64,000 nt of DNA from Cohaesibacter gelatinilyticus (GCF_900215605.1 NZ_OBEL01000005.1:342549-406548), one strand, 5' to 3'. Counted from the first letter of the stretch, positions 27,197 through 36,946 are shown. Notes: a model not told the origin generated them from the letters alone. Numbers and translations: made by a program.

Positions 27197-28711
27197 CTAG
27201 ATATCGAATTTCACGCCCTGTGCCAGTGGCAGCTCAGCGGAATAGTTCACGGTGTTGGTTGCACGGCGCATATAGCCTTTCCAAGCATCAGAGCCGGACT
27301 CACGACCGCCACCGGTCTCTTTCTCACCGCCGAATGCGCCACCAATTTCAGCGCCGGATGGGCCGATATTGACGTTACAGATGCCGCAGTCGGAACCGGC
27401 TGCAGACATGAAGGTTTCGGCTTCGCGCATGTTCAGGGTGAAGATGCAGGAAGACAGGCCTTGTGGCACTTCGTTATGCAGTTCCAGTGCCTGATCCAGA
27501 TCGCTGTAGCGCAGGATATAGAGGATTGGTGCAAAGGTTTCGGTGCGAACCACGTCGCTCTGTGCTGGCATTTCAACGATTGCTGGGGTCGGGTAGAAAC
27601 CACCATCCTTGCCATCAACGCTTGCGCGACCGCCACCAAAGACGCTGCCGCCCTCTTCAGCCGCCTGTTTCAAGGAAGTCTGCATGGTATCGAAGGACTG
27701 CTCGTCGATGAGCGGGCCAACCAGAGTGCCATCTTCCAGAGGGGAACCAACTGGCAGGGTAGCGTATGCTTTTTTCAGGCTTGCAACAAGCTCGTCAGCG
27801 ATGCTGTCATGAGCAATCACGCGGCGAAGAGATGTACAACGCTGGCCGGCGGTGCCAACTGCGGAGAAGCAGATTGCGCGAACGGCCATATCCAGATCAG
27901 CACTTGGTGCCACGACCATGGCATTGTTGCCGCCCAGTTCCAAAATGGAGCGGCCAAAGCGGCTGGCCACACGTGGGCCAACTGCAGCACCCATGCGGGT
28001 GGAGCCAGTTGCGGAAATGATCGCAGCTTTTGGATTGTCAACGAGAGCCTGACCAGCCTCTGGACCACCGATGACCAGTTCGTGCAGGCCTTCAGGTGCA
28101 TCGCCAAAGCGCTCAAGGGCTTTCTGGAGGATTGCTTCACAAGCGAGAGCAGTCAAAGGAGTTTTCTCGGATGGTTTCCAAACAACGGAATCGCCACAGA
28201 TCAGGGCCAAACAGGTGTTCCAGGACCAAACAGCAACCGGGAAATTGAAAGCGGAAATCACGCCGCAAACACCCATCGGATGCCAGGTTTCCATCATGCG
28301 ATGACCTGGACGCTCAGACGCGATGGTTTTACCATAGAGCTGGCGAGACTGACCAACGGCAAAGTCGCAAATATCAATCATTTCCTGAACTTCGCCAAGA
28401 CCTTCAGAATAGATCTTGCCGCATTCGATGGTGACCAGCTTGCCAAGAGCTTCCTTATGAGCACGCAATTCCTCGCCAAGTAGGCGAACCAGCTCGCCAC
28501 GAGCAGGAGCTGGAATGGTGCGCCACTTTTTGAAAGCTTCATGAGCTTTGTTGACTGCAGCATTGGTGTCAGCTGCGCCCTGTTCGGCAACATGTGCAAT
28601 GATAGAGCCATCAATCGGGCTTGTCACTTCAATGCCGGAAGTGGCCAGTTTGTCAGCGCTGACGCCAAGAGCGAACAGCAGGGATTTTGTCTCTTGTGCA
28701 AGATTGCTCAT
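27197..28711 (-). CDS. amaB: L-aminoadipate-semialdehyde (piperidine-6-carboxylate) dehydrogenase
   Basis: 504 residues from ATG 28711 (MSNLAQETKSL), preceded by GGAGAG; 15 further in-frame codons upstream look non-coding. The ALDH family signatures are LELGGNNAMV (catalytic glutamate) and GTAGQRCTSLRR (catalytic cysteine), and NVNIGPSGAEIGGAFGGEKETGGGRESGSDAWK is the C-terminal signature of ALDH7-type aminoadipate-semialdehyde dehydrogenases. It oxidises the semialdehyde formed from lysine to 2-aminoadipate. An Lrp-family regulator is divergent, as commonly found beside lysine-degradation genes. The partner lysine aminotransferase is not adjacent. Confidence 0.9.
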   Translation of the reverse strand: MSNLAQETKSLLFALGVSADKLATSGIEVTSPIDGSIIAHVAEQGAADTNAAVNKAHEAFKKWRTIPAPARGELVRLLGEELRAHKEALGKLVTIECGKIYSEGLGEVQEMIDICDFAVGQSRQLYGKTIASERPGHRMMETWHPMGVCGVISAFNFPVAVWSWNTCLALICGDSVVWKPSEKTPLTALACEAILQKALERFGDAPEGLHELVIGGPEAGQALVDNPKAAIISATGSTRMGAAVGPRVASRFGRSILELGGNNAMVVAPSADLDMAVRAICFSAVGTAGQRCTSLRRVIAHDSIADELVASLKKAYATLPVGSPLEDGTLVGPLIDEQSFDTMQTSLKQAAEEGGSVFGGGRASVDGKDGGFYPTPAIVEMPAQSDVVRTETFAPILYILRYSDLDQALELHNEVPQGLSSCIFTLNMREAETFMSAAGSDCGICNVNIGPSGAEIGGAFGGEKETGGGRESGSDAWKGYMRRATNTVNYSAELPLAQGVKFDI

Positions 28712-29066
28712 TCGGGGGCTCTCCATACAGGGAAAGGCAAGGGCAAATTCATCCACTTGCTTGCATCTGATCTTTGTTATCTGATTGATGTGACATGACT
28801 AAATGTCATTGTATCCAATTCCAATATATCCAACCAAATTTCGGGAAAATAGGCCCTAATCATGCTTACGCTATAGATTGACGGAGATTTCCGGTATATT
28901 GCTGGAAGGAATGCTATAAATTGACAATTTGCAGGCTTGTTTTTCCTTGCCCAAAAATCGAGGCTTGTCAAAGCGGTTCAGATCGCTACACAACATTCTG
29001 TAATGTCATATTGGCGTGAGCAAAAGGACTGGACATGGAGTTCAGCAAGACCTGGAGGGGGCTTAC

Positions 29067-29558
29067 ATGCGTCGAACTTTGGATGAACTGGATCGCAAAT
29101 TGATCCGCCTGTTGCAGGGGGATGCTCGCATGTCCACGTCGGAAATTGGCCGTCGGCTGGATGTGGCGCGATCAACGGTTCACGAGCGCATTGAACGCCT
29201 GAAACGCGAGGGTGTGATTGATGGTTTCACCGTGCTGCTCAATCGCGATCCACTGGAGACCCTCAATCGCGCGATTGTCTTTGTTGAGATTGATCCCAAG
29301 CTTCAGAATGCCATCGTGACACGTCTGGAAGAATTTCCGGAAATTTCGTCCTGCTTTACCGTCAATGGAGCTTTTGATCTGTCACTGATCGTTGAGATGC
29401 CACAGCTGGAAGATCTGGACGCTTTGCTTGACGAGATTGGCGAGATTGAAGGTGTGGCCAAGACCATGACCAATATTGTTCTGGCCAAGAAGTTCGACCG
29501 CCGTCATACTTTGATCAATGAGACCGCCAAGAAGCTTTTTGGTGCAGGGCCTCTTTGA
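29067..29558 (+). CDS. Lrp/AsnC-family regulator, probable regulator of amaB
   Basis: 163 residues from ATG 29067, with a strong GGAGGGGGC site; a GTG 51 bases upstream is unlikely. The N-terminal helix-turn-helix (about 5-60) reads LDELDRKLIRLLQGDARMSTSEIGRRLDVARSTVHERI, and a RAM effector domain (about 65-145) follows. Members of this family sense amino acids such as lysine. Divergence from amaB with about 355 bases between the starts suggests control of lysine breakdown; the effector is not known. The gene ends two bases before a long palindromic element. Confidence 0.88.
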   Translation: MRRTLDELDRKLIRLLQGDARMSTSEIGRRLDVARSTVHERIERLKREGVIDGFTVLLNRDPLETLNRAIVFVEIDPKLQNAIVTRLEEFPEISSCFTVNGAFDLSLIVEMPQLEDLDALLDEIGEIEGVAKTMTNIVLAKKFDRRHTLINETAKKLFGAGPL

Positions 29559-29560
29559 TA

Positions 29561-29796
29561 CCTCTTACCGGCCATTCTTCGCATTCGCTCAGGCCTGCGA
29601 GGGCACGCAGCCGAGCTGCGGTCACCTATCGGTTCCCGGCGAAAGCGCTATGCTTTCGCCGAATTCTTTTATCCTTGCAAGATTGATTTGGGAAAAGGAT
29701 CCGCAAAAGGAAATCCTTCCTTTTGCGACGGCCGATAGGCAAGCGCAACGCGTGCTCTCGCAGGCCCGAGCAAAGCGAGGAATAGCCGGTAAGAGG
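29561..29796. repeat. 236-bp compound palindromic element between lrp and gloB
   Basis: The outer arms CCTCTTACCGGC (29561-29572) and GCCGGTAAGAGG (29785-29796) are exact complements, and pairing continues for about 45 bases at roughly 85%. Each half then carries CCTATCGG followed by its own perfect inner hairpin: CGGCGAAAGC/GCTTTCGCCG at 29637-29661 and CGCAAAAGGA/TCCTTTTGCG at 29702-29727. It fills almost the whole gap between lrp and gloB. A related single half lies at 48949-49050. It contains no gene. It may be a REP-like or mobile palindromic family and can also act as terminator for the two convergent genes. Confidence 0.88.
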
Positions 29797-29816
29797 AAAA
29801 ATAGAAAAGATAATTT

Positions 29817-30596
29817 TCAGAAATTGTCTTTTCTGGTACGGATTTCGGCGAAGACTTCCCAATCTTCCTTGTCTTCCATGCCTAGAGCTTTCTTTAACGC
29901 TGGCTCATTGGCGCGGATGAAGGTGTTGGTGGCGCGTTCTTCCAAAATGTTGGTTGGAATGGTCGGTTTGCCTTCGGCGCGCAGGGCCTCGACCTCTGCC
30001 ATGCGGCGTTTCAGGAACTCATTGTCCGGTTCGATGGACAGACAGAAGTCGCCATTGGCCTTGGTATATTCATGGCCACAGAAGATGGTGGTTTCCGGTG
30101 GCAGTTTGGCCAACTTGTCTACCGCGAACCACATGTCGCGCAAGGTTCCTTCAAAGACGCGACCGCATCCCATGGAAAAGAGAGTATCCCCGGTGAAGGC
30201 AATTTCACCCTCTGGCATCCAATAAGAGAGATGATCCAGAGTGTGACCTTCCGTACCCAAAGCATAGAGAATGCTCTCGGCAAAGGAGATCTCATCGCCA
30301 TCTTCCAGACCGTGATCAATCAGTGGAACCTTGTCCATGCTGGCTTTGGGGCCATAAACCTTGGCACCGGTCTCTGCCTTGACCTTTTCCAGACCTTGCA
30401 CATGATCCCAATGGTGATGGGTGATCAGGATATGGGTGAGCGGCCAACCTTTTTCTTCCAGAACCGCAAGGATCGGCGCTTCATCCGGGACATCGACCAG
30501 AATGGTCTGGCCCGAATTGGCTTCATGCAGCAGGACTGCATAATTGTCGCTCAGGCATGGGATGAGATGAGTTTGAAGGTCTAGTTCCTGCATCAT
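29817..30596 (-). CDS. gloB: Hydroxyacylglutathione hydrolase (glyoxalase II)
   Basis: 259-residue metallo-beta-lactamase-fold enzyme. The binuclear metal motif THHHWDH spans residues 59-65, and later ligands appear in ALGTEGHTLDH, FTGDTLFSMGCGR and FCGHEYT. The C-terminal HAGH domain is present (FIRANEPALKKALG). It hydrolyses S-D-lactoylglutathione to lactate and glutathione in methylglyoxal detoxification. A methyltransferase of a type often paired with gloB in Hyphomicrobiales is divergent upstream. The start could be either of two adjacent ATG codons. Confidence 0.95.
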   Translation of the reverse strand: MMQELDLQTHLIPCLSDNYAVLLHEANSGQTILVDVPDEAPILAVLEEKGWPLTHILITHHHWDHVQGLEKVKAETGAKVYGPKASMDKVPLIDHGLEDGDEISFAESILYALGTEGHTLDHLSYWMPEGEIAFTGDTLFSMGCGRVFEGTLRDMWFAVDKLAKLPPETTIFCGHEYTKANGDFCLSIEPDNEFLKRRMAEVEALRAEGKPTIPTNILEERATNTFIRANEPALKKALGMEDKEDWEVFAEIRTRKDNF

Positions 30597-30786
30597 GTCT
30601 GGTCCTGCTATGCCATGCGAATCATTGGTTCTAAGCTGCTTTCCTTTAGCATATTTGACAATGCCAGAATTGGAAGAGGGGTTGTATCGGGAATTTATAC
30701 TATGGGGTTGGAAAATACCCGATCAGATGCCACATTATGGGCTGTGATGGCGGCTGAGCTGAAAACCTGACAGGGTATGGCGGAAC

Positions 30787-31545
30787 ATGTATCTTGATGT
30801 TGTCGATCTTCGAGACTTCTATGCCCAGCCTTTGGGGCGTGTGGCCGCGCAGTTTATCAATCAACGCATCCATGAACATTGGCCCAATGTGAACGGACTG
30901 TCCATTCTCGGACTTGGTTATACGCCGCCCTATATCCGGAGCATGCGAGATCGAGCCGAGCGCACTCTTGCCCTGATGCCTGCACGACAGGGGGCCGTTT
31001 ATTGGCCGTCGACCGGTGCATCGCTGACTGCTTTGGTAGAGGACGATCTGCTTCCTCTACCCGATTCATGCATGGACCGTATCATTATTACCCATCTGCT
31101 GGAGATGGTGGACAATCCTGCTGATCATTTGCGCGAAATCTGGCGGGTACTGACACCTGGTGGGCGGCTCTTGATCGTGGTACCAAACCGACGGGGCGTC
31201 TGGGCGAGGTTGGAGCAATCGCCCTTCGCCTATGGACGGCCGTTCTCTCGCGGGCAATTGACCCATTTGTTGCGGGATACCATGTTCACACCGGTAAAAT
31301 GGAGCGAAGCGCTCTATTTTGGTCCATTCAAGGGACGATCACCCCTTGGTTCTGCCAAGGCTTGGGAGAAAGTGGGGGGCAGATTTTGGCCAGCATTTTC
31401 CGGCGTGCTGATTGTGGAAGCGACCAAACTGATGCGTCAGGGGCTGCTTGCCCCCGAAGGATCTCGTGTGACCAGTGGGTTTCGGCCAATCTTTTTGCCG
31501 GCACCAAATCTTCCGTTCAAGCTTGAGCCCGATGATAAAGGTTAG
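30787..31545 (+). CDS. SAM-dependent methyltransferase (class I)
   Basis: 252 residues. Residues about 38-150 form a Rossmann-like methyltransferase domain: NGLSILGLGYTPPYI replaces the usual glycine-rich SAM loop, LPLPDSCMDRIIITHLLEM is the motif II region, and WRVLTPGGRLLIVVPNRRGVWAR the motif III region. It belongs to the group found divergent from gloB in alphaproteobacteria; the substrate is unknown. It is convergent with metW, which is also a methyltransferase fold, with two bases between the stops. Confidence 0.8.
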   Translation: MYLDVVDLRDFYAQPLGRVAAQFINQRIHEHWPNVNGLSILGLGYTPPYIRSMRDRAERTLALMPARQGAVYWPSTGASLTALVEDDLLPLPDSCMDRIIITHLLEMVDNPADHLREIWRVLTPGGRLLIVVPNRRGVWARLEQSPFAYGRPFSRGQLTHLLRDTMFTPVKWSEALYFGPFKGRSPLGSAKAWEKVGGRFWPAFSGVLIVEATKLMRQGLLAPEGSRVTSGFRPIFLPAPNLPFKLEPDDKG

Positions 31546-31547
31546 GG

Positions 31548-32174
31548 TCAGCCCTCTTTGCGACTGAGTAGGAAAATGGCTTGTTCCGCATAAAGGTTCC
31601 AGAACCACCAGGGTGCATTGAAGCTGATGCCTTCGCCATTGGCTTTCAAACCATGAGCCTTCTCGATAGTGGCATTGGTCTCATCACAAAGAGCAACGAA
31701 GTCGCGCACCGTGCAGAAATGGATATTGGGTGTGTCATACCAGCTATAGGGTAGGTAATCATTGACGGGCATGCGCCCCCGGAACATCAGATCCGATCTC
31801 ACACGCCAATGGCCGAAATTGGGAAAGGAGACGATCGCCTTCCGACCAATGCGCAAAAGATCTTCCAAAACCGCTTTTGGATTGCGGGTGGCCTGAATAG
31901 TCTGGCTCAGGATGACATAGTCAAAGCTGTCATCAGGATAATAGATCAGATCCTGATCCGCATCCCCTTGAATGACGGACAGACCGCGGGCTACGCATTT
32001 GTTGACCCCCTTTTGGGAAAGTTCGATACCACGGCCCTGCACATTGCGCTGATTGCACAAAATGTCCAGCAGAGCGCCATCATCACTTCCCACATCCAAA
32101 ACCTTGGATCCGGGCTCTACCATATCTGCGACCAGCAGATGATCAATACGGGTATTGTCGTGTCTTTGGCTCAA
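31548..32174 (-). CDS. metW: Methionine biosynthesis protein MetW
   Basis: 208 residues of the MetW methyltransferase-like family. LVADMVEPGSKVLDVGSDDGALLDIL (about 13-38) is the SAM-binding region, RGIELSQKGVNKCVARGLSVIQGDADQDL follows, and FPNFGHWRVRSDLMFRGRMPVNDYLPYSWYDTPNIHFCT is diagnostic for MetW. MetW works with MetX to make homoserine acylation efficient. It starts two bases after the metX stop, so the two are co-transcribed and probably translationally coupled. Confidence 0.95.
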   Translation of the reverse strand: MSQRHDNTRIDHLLVADMVEPGSKVLDVGSDDGALLDILCNQRNVQGRGIELSQKGVNKCVARGLSVIQGDADQDLIYYPDDSFDYVILSQTIQATRNPKAVLEDLLRIGRKAIVSFPNFGHWRVRSDLMFRGRMPVNDYLPYSWYDTPNIHFCTVRDFVALCDETNATIEKAHGLKANGEGISFNAPWWFWNLYAEQAIFLLSRKEG

Positions 32175-32176
32175 GG

Positions 32177-33403
32177 TCAGGCCTCCTTACCACTTGCTGG
32201 CAGGCCGTGGGCCTTATGGGCAGATTTCAGAAAGCCATCAATGGCATCGAACATTTCTGGCTCATCCAGCAGGAAGGCATCATGTCCCTTGTCACTTTCA
32301 ATCTCGACAAAGGACACACTCGCTCCGGCAGCATTGAGCGCGTGGACGACCAGCCGGCTTTCCGCAGGTGGGAAGAGCCAGTCGGTAGTGAAGGCAACAA
32401 TACAGAAACGGGTTTGCGTATTCATGAATGCCTTCGCCAATTGCCCGTCATGATCCGCAGCCAGATCATAATAATCCATGGCACGCGTAACATAGAGATA
32501 GGAATTGGCGTCAAAGCGATCCACAAAGGTCATGCCCTGATGGCGCAAATAGCTCTCGATCTGAAAATCGGCGTCAAAGGTAAAGGTCTTTGCTTCGCGG
32601 TTTTGCAAATTGCGACCAAATTTGCTCTGCAGGCTCCGCTCGGACATATAGGTCACGTGAGCGGCCATGCGAGCAACACCCAAGCCCTTGCGCGGGGTCG
32701 TGTCCTGATCGAGATAGCGACCACCATGCCATTCGGGATCCGCCATGATGGCCTGACGTCCGACTTCATGGAAGGCGATATTCTGCGATGTATGACGGGC
32801 ACCGGCGGCGATTGGAATGGCAGTGAAGCACCGCTCCGGATAGGCTGCAGCCCATTGAATCACCTGCATGCCACCCATGGAACCGCCAAGTACACAGAAA
32901 AGCTGATCAATGCCTAAGTGATCGATTAGCATGGCTTGCGCCCGCACCATATCGCGGATGGTGATCACCGGTAGCTCCAACCCGTATGGTTGTTTGCTAT
33001 TTGGATTGATGGAAGCAGGGCCGGTTGAGCCATTGCAGCCACCCACAACATTGGAGCAGATGATGAAATATTTGTCTGTATCTACTGGCTTACCGGGGCC
33101 AATCATACGGTTCCACCAGCCGGGCTTGCCGGTCACAGGGGAGGTGGAGTTGGCATATTGGTCGCCGGTCAGGGCGTGACAGACAAGGATGGCGTTGCTC
33201 TTGTCTTCATTCAGCGTGCCATAGGTCTCGTAAGCAATGGTGACAGGTGATAGATCCAGTCCGGCATCCAGATGCAAGGGTTTGTCGGCACCAAAGGTTA
33301 CGCTCTGTGAGGATGGCTCGCGAGCCTGCTTGAGTGCGACGTCCTGAGCATGATCAACTTGGTCTTGCGACGATCCGTTTTGGCCGGATGAGCCTTTGGT
33401 CAT
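32177..33403 (-). CDS. metX: Homoserine O-acetyltransferase
   Basis: 408-residue alpha/beta-hydrolase-fold acyltransferase. The nucleophile is S175 in LGGSMGGMQ, and the family segments [43 protein letters not shown] and [11 protein letters not shown] (catalytic histidine) are present. About 30 N-terminal residues are low-complexity and variable. It activates homoserine for methionine synthesis and is coupled to metW. A MITE-like element ends 54 bases upstream of the start and occupies most of the promoter region. Whether the acyl donor is acetyl- or succinyl-CoA cannot be told from sequence alone. Confidence 0.93.
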   Translation of the reverse strand: MTKGSSGQNGSSQDQVDHAQDVALKQAREPSSQSVTFGADKPLHLDAGLDLSPVTIAYETYGTLNEDKSNAILVCHALTGDQYANSTSPVTGKPGWWNRMIGPGKPVDTDKYFIICSNVVGGCNGSTGPASINPNSKQPYGLELPVITIRDMVRAQAMLIDHLGIDQLFCVLGGSMGGMQVIQWAAAYPERCFTAIPIAAGARHTSQNIAFHEVGRQAIMADPEWHGGRYLDQDTTPRKGLGVARMAAHVTYMSERSLQSKFGRNLQNREAKTFTFDADFQIESYLRHQGMTFVDRFDANSYLYVTRAMDYYDLAADHDGQLAKAFMNTQTRFCIVAFTTDWLFPPAESRLVVHALNAAGASVSFVEIESDKGHDAFLLDEPEMFDAIDGFLKSAHKAHGLPASGKEA

Positions 33404-33857
33404 TGGAATTCACCTGATTGGGGATTTCACCCGTTTGCTAGGAATAGGAGCAATAGCTAGGACGTAAACTTATAAATATGGTAAATTTGGTAGGAGCAAG
33501 TTTTTCTGCTCACAAGAAGAAAGGATGCAGACAATGTGGATCATTTTCAAAGCCTTTCTTTGCGGTGAGCGGAAGAAATCGCCCTATCCTTCGGACGACA
33601 AAATGGTCAAGATCTGCCGTCGGCAAAGAGTTTGAATGGGCAACCAGCCCATCTTTCACTCTTTTTCTAGCCATGTCAGACCATTTTGACGCCAAATTCA
33701 TCAGATCTATGAGTTTACGTCCTAGGGGGGCAAACTGCTTTGTGTCAAATGTTTTCTTTGCTTTTGCGCCCCGGCTTTTTTATGAATAGCGCAAGAAGAT
33801 GAAAAATCGAACAATTCTTGCTGGTTGACCTGGCTTGATTGAACTTGTTGCGTATGG
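33404..33857. promoter_or_regulatory. Divergent metX / chorismate mutase intergenic region
   Basis: 454 bases between divergent starts. 33457-33725 is a MITE-like element listed separately. That leaves 53 bases for the metX side and 132 for the chorismate mutase side. The latter contains a weak stem TTGCGC/GCGCAA (33764-33797). No SAM riboswitch motif was recognised upstream of metX. Confidence 0.5.
33457..33725. mobile_element. 269-bp MITE-like element with 34-bp terminal inverted repeats
   Basis: Left end 33457-33490 and right end 33692-33725 are inverted repeats matching at 29 of 34 positions; the outer 14 bases, CTAGGACGTAAACT, are identical. Both ends carry CTAG, which would fit a duplicated 4-base YTAR target as used by some IS5-family elements, or a TA duplication inside CTAG as for IS630. 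There is no convincing gene inside: a 63-codon minus-strand frame (33510-33701) and a 104-codon plus-strand frame are unconvincing. It is most simply a non-autonomous transposon remnant. Confidence 0.75.
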
Positions 33858-34712
33858 ATGGATGAAGTGATGAATGAAACCGGACCTCAAAACGATATTG
33901 GCCCTGCTCCAACTTTGGACGAGCTGCGCCAGCGTATCGATAATATTGATGAGACCATTCATCGCCAATTGATTGAGCGCAGTGAAATCGTTGAAGCACT
34001 GATAGCGGTCAAGCGCACAGACAAGCCAGGTGCAGCATTCCGACCCGGTCGTGAAGTGGACATGATGCGCCGTCTGGTTGGTCGGCATCGTGGTATTCTA
34101 CCGATCACAACTGTCGAGCATCTTTGGCGTGAGATCATCGCGACCTTTACCCATATGCAGGCCCCTTATGAAGTGGTGGTAGCTCCGGGTGCAGAATTGC
34201 GTGATGTGGCGCGCTTCTATTTCGGTTTCACCGTAGATTTCTCTGAAGGTAGCGATGTGGAGGCCGTCAAAGCCAAGGTGAAGGCTGGCAATGGTTCCGT
34301 GCTGGGGGTTGTCTCACCTGATGCTCTCGATGCCGGTGCCTGGTGGCGTGATCTATCCAAGGACGGGGTTCAGGTGATTTCCCGTCTACCGGTGATTGCA
34401 CAAGCTGGTCGCCCGGTTGAGACAGATGCCTTTGTGCTTTCCATGCCACTGATGGATACCTCCGTGCCGGATATGCGCCTGATCGCCTTGTCCGCAGAAG
34501 GTAAGGATGAAGCCGAAAAAGCTATCACTGACATTGGCGGTGTGGTGTTTGCAGAAGCTATTGAAGCGGACCGTCATGAAATTCTGGCAGCCATGCCATT
34601 CTCTGTTGCGGATGTGGAGATTGAAAGTCTTTCCAAGGTAGAGGGAGCAGATATTATCCTTCATGGTGAAGTCGGGGGCTATTGGGCTCCTATTTTCTTG
34701 CCTTCTGCCTAG
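33858..34712 (+). CDS. Chorismate mutase (AroQ-type) with C-terminal extension
   Basis: 284 residues; in-frame ATG codons at 33858 and 33870 are both possible starts. Residues about 18-105 form an AroQ helical chorismate mutase domain: LDELRQRIDNIDETIHRQLIERSEIVEALIAVKR, then FRPGREVDMMRRLVGRH. The remaining 170 residues (ATFTHMQAPYEVVVAP onward) form an alpha/beta region resembling a degenerate prephenate-dehydratase or ACT-like part found in this alphaproteobacterial protein; its role is unclear. It converts chorismate to prephenate and leads a cluster with hisC and tyrC, consistent with tyrosine and phenylalanine synthesis. Confidence 0.85.
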   Translation: MDEVMNETGPQNDIGPAPTLDELRQRIDNIDETIHRQLIERSEIVEALIAVKRTDKPGAAFRPGREVDMMRRLVGRHRGILPITTVEHLWREIIATFTHMQAPYEVVVAPGAELRDVARFYFGFTVDFSEGSDVEAVKAKVKAGNGSVLGVVSPDALDAGAWWRDLSKDGVQVISRLPVIAQAGRPVETDAFVLSMPLMDTSVPDMRLIALSAEGKDEAEKAITDIGGVVFAEAIEADRHEILAAMPFSVADVEIESLSKVEGADIILHGEVGGYWAPIFLPSA

Positions 34713-34824
34713 TATTCGTTTTTATGTGAGCTTGTTGTTTATGTATGTGTCGGGGCCGCTCTGGCACCGCTGAAAGACTTGCCTTGAGTAAGGTTCTTTC
34801 CAAAATCCGTTAGGAGATCAAACC

Positions 34825-35949
34825 ATGTCGCAATCTGTTCGTGCGCCCCGCCCGCAACCTCGCGCTGGTGTCATGCAGATTGCCGCCTATGTGCCGGGTA
34901 AATCTGCCGCGATTGGTGGTGAGCGTTGTTTCAAACTGTCCTCGAACGAGACGCCTTTTGGGGCCAGCCCAAAGGCCATTGACGCTTATCGGCAGGCTGC
35001 GGGCCATTTGGAAATCTATCCAGATGGATCTGCTTCTGCCCTTCGTGACGCCATTGGCGATGTACATGGTATCCATCCATCCCGCATCATATGTGGTGCT
35101 GGATCCGACGAGATCTTGAGCCTTCTTGCCTATACGTTTCTCTCTGAAGGGGATGAAGCGATCTATAGCGAGCATGGCTTTTTGGTCTACCCGATCGCCA
35201 TCAAGGCGGCGGGTGCAACTTGCGTTGTGGCGCCAGAGAAAAATCTCACCACCGATGTGGATGCAATCCTTGAGCGTGTGACTGATCGCACCAAGATGGT
35301 CTTCATTGCCAATCCGAACAATCCGACGGGAACTTACTTGCCTTTCTCGGAAGTGCGCCGTCTGCATGACGGATTGCCATCTGATGTGCTTTTGGTTCTA
35401 GATGCCGCTTACGCGGAATATGTGACCGAGCAGGATTATCAGGCAGGAATTGAACTGGCTGGAAGTTCTGAAAATGTGGTCATGACCCGCACCTATTCCA
35501 AGATTTATGGATTGGCGAGCCTGCGTGTTGGCTGGGGCTATGGTCCGGAAGCCATCATTGGGGCCATGAACCGCATTCGCGGTCCATTCAATATGAACGG
35601 TCCTGCATTGGCTGCTGGTGTTGCAGCTGTGCGTGATCAGGATTTTGTCAAAACGACTATTGCACATAACAGCGAATGGTTGTCGAAGGTCACTGAAGCC
35701 ATCGAAGCGATGGGTTTGAAAGTGACACCGAGTGTGACCAACTTTATCCTGATCCATTTCTCCGATATCGAGGGCAAACGAGCAGCAGATGCAGATCGTT
35801 ACCTTTTGGAGCGCGGTTGCGTGCTGCGACAGGTAGGAAGTTATGGTCTTCCTAATTGCTTGCGCATGACAATCGGCTCGTCTGAAGCTTGTGAGACCGT
35901 GATCAAATTGCTCGGTGATTTTGTAAAAGGAGAAGCCAGCCATGGCTGA
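34825..35949 (+). CDS. hisC: Histidinol-phosphate / aromatic aminotransferase
   Basis: 374-residue class II-type PLP aminotransferase of the HisC group. It has [14 protein letters not shown] (38-51), [13 protein letters not shown] (65-77), [13 protein letters not shown] (161-173), DAAYAEYV (193-200), and K226 in [18 protein letters not shown] as the PLP lysine. HisC acts in histidine synthesis, but between chorismate mutase and prephenate dehydrogenase it may also aminate aromatic keto acids. It overlaps tyrC by eight bases, so the two are translated together. Confidence 0.9.
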   Translation: MSQSVRAPRPQPRAGVMQIAAYVPGKSAAIGGERCFKLSSNETPFGASPKAIDAYRQAAGHLEIYPDGSASALRDAIGDVHGIHPSRIICGAGSDEILSLLAYTFLSEGDEAIYSEHGFLVYPIAIKAAGATCVVAPEKNLTTDVDAILERVTDRTKMVFIANPNNPTGTYLPFSEVRRLHDGLPSDVLLVLDAAYAEYVTEQDYQAGIELAGSSENVVMTRTYSKIYGLASLRVGWGYGPEAIIGAMNRIRGPFNMNGPALAAGVAAVRDQDFVKTTIAHNSEWLSKVTEAIEAMGLKVTPSVTNFILIHFSDIEGKRAADADRYLLERGCVLRQVGSYGLPNCLRMTIGSSEACETVIKLLGDFVKGEASHG

Positions 35950-36898
35950 CGTTCTGTTTCCTCGCATGGCGCTGATCGGTATCGGACTGCTTGGCTCTTC
36001 GATCGCTTTGGCTGCTCGCGAACATGGAGTGGTGGAGCATATTGCTGTTCATACCCGCTCCAAAGACACATTGGATCGCGCTGAGGAACTTGGCCTTGGT
36101 GACAGCTATCATCAGGATGTGACCGAGTGTGTGGCTGATGCTGATCTGGTGATTGTCTGTACACCGGTTGGAGTGTGCGAAACGATTGCAAAGACCATTG
36201 CCGCTCATCTGAAGCCTGGCGCTGTTGTCACCGATGTGGGCTCGGTCAAAAGCTCCATCGTCAAGCAAATGGCACCGCATTTGCCAAAGCATGTGCATTT
36301 CATTCCTGGTCATCCGATTGCTGGTACCGAGAATTCTGGTCCGGATGCCGGTTTTGCGGAATTGTTCATTGGCCGATGGTGTGTTTTGACGCCCGCTGAG
36401 GATGTCGACAAAGATGCTGTGGCAAAGCTGCAAGCCTTCTGGGAAGCATTGGGGTCCAATGTTGAGTTGATGGATGCAGAACATCATGACCAGGTTCTGG
36501 CCATTACCTCCCATCTTCCGCATCTGATTGCCTACAATATCGTTGGGACTGCGGCTGATCTGGAAATGGTGCGGGATTCGGAAGTGATCAAATATTCCGC
36601 TGGTGGTTTCCGTGACTTTACCCGTCTTGCAGCATCGGATCCGACCATGTGGCGTGATGTCTTCCTGCATAACAAGGAAGCTGCCTTGGAAATGCTTGGA
36701 CGCTTCACGGAAGATCTGACCGCCCTGCAGCGCGCGATCCGTTGGGGAGATGGAGATGCCCTGTTTGATCTCTTCTCCCGAACCCGTTCGATCCGCCGCT
36801 CGATCATTGATGCAGGTCAGGAAATTGAAGCCGCTGACTTTGGCCGCCATATCAATGATGCGGAAGGCGAAGTGGAAAAATCTCAGACCCGTTTGTAG
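35942..36898 (+). CDS. tyrC: Prephenate/arogenate (cyclohexadienyl) dehydrogenase
   Basis: 318 residues. The N-terminal NAD(P)-binding fold carries [16 protein letters not shown] (about 9-24), [13 protein letters not shown] and [13 protein letters not shown]. The catalytic region includes [19 protein letters not shown] and the helical C-terminal half [23 protein letters not shown]. It oxidatively decarboxylates prephenate or arogenate towards tyrosine. It overlaps the end of hisC and is closed by a hairpin terminator. Confidence 0.93.
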   Translation: MADVLFPRMALIGIGLLGSSIALAAREHGVVEHIAVHTRSKDTLDRAEELGLGDSYHQDVTECVADADLVIVCTPVGVCETIAKTIAAHLKPGAVVTDVGSVKSSIVKQMAPHLPKHVHFIPGHPIAGTENSGPDAGFAELFIGRWCVLTPAEDVDKDAVAKLQAFWEALGSNVELMDAEHHDQVLAITSHLPHLIAYNIVGTAADLEMVRDSEVIKYSAGGFRDFTRLAASDPTMWRDVFLHNKEAALEMLGRFTEDLTALQRAIRWGDGDALFDLFSRTRSIRRSIIDAGQEIEAADFGRHINDAEGEVEKSQTRL

Positions 36899-36915
36899 GG
36901 TCCTTCGATATGATA

Positions 36916-36946
36916 CAAAAAAGACCGCATGATGCGGCCTTTTTTA
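36916..36946. terminator. Terminator between tyrC and the DUF2125 gene
   Basis: AAAAAGACCGCA and TGCGGCCTTTTT pair with one A-C mismatch around a TGA loop, followed by a T-run. It serves tyrC on the plus strand and, given the A-run, the convergent gene as well. Confidence 0.8.

Noticed and set aside
33404..33456. Possible SAM riboswitch upstream of metX
   Set aside because: Expected in this group, but neither the SAM-II pseudoknot pattern nor another known SAM motif could be matched; only a small GGG..CCC stem is present.
33478..33789. Plus-strand open frame of about 103 codons (and a 63-codon minus-strand frame) in the metX intergenic region
   Set aside because: Both lie mostly inside the inverted-repeat element, lack ribosome sites and recognised domains, and look like chance frames in mobile DNA.
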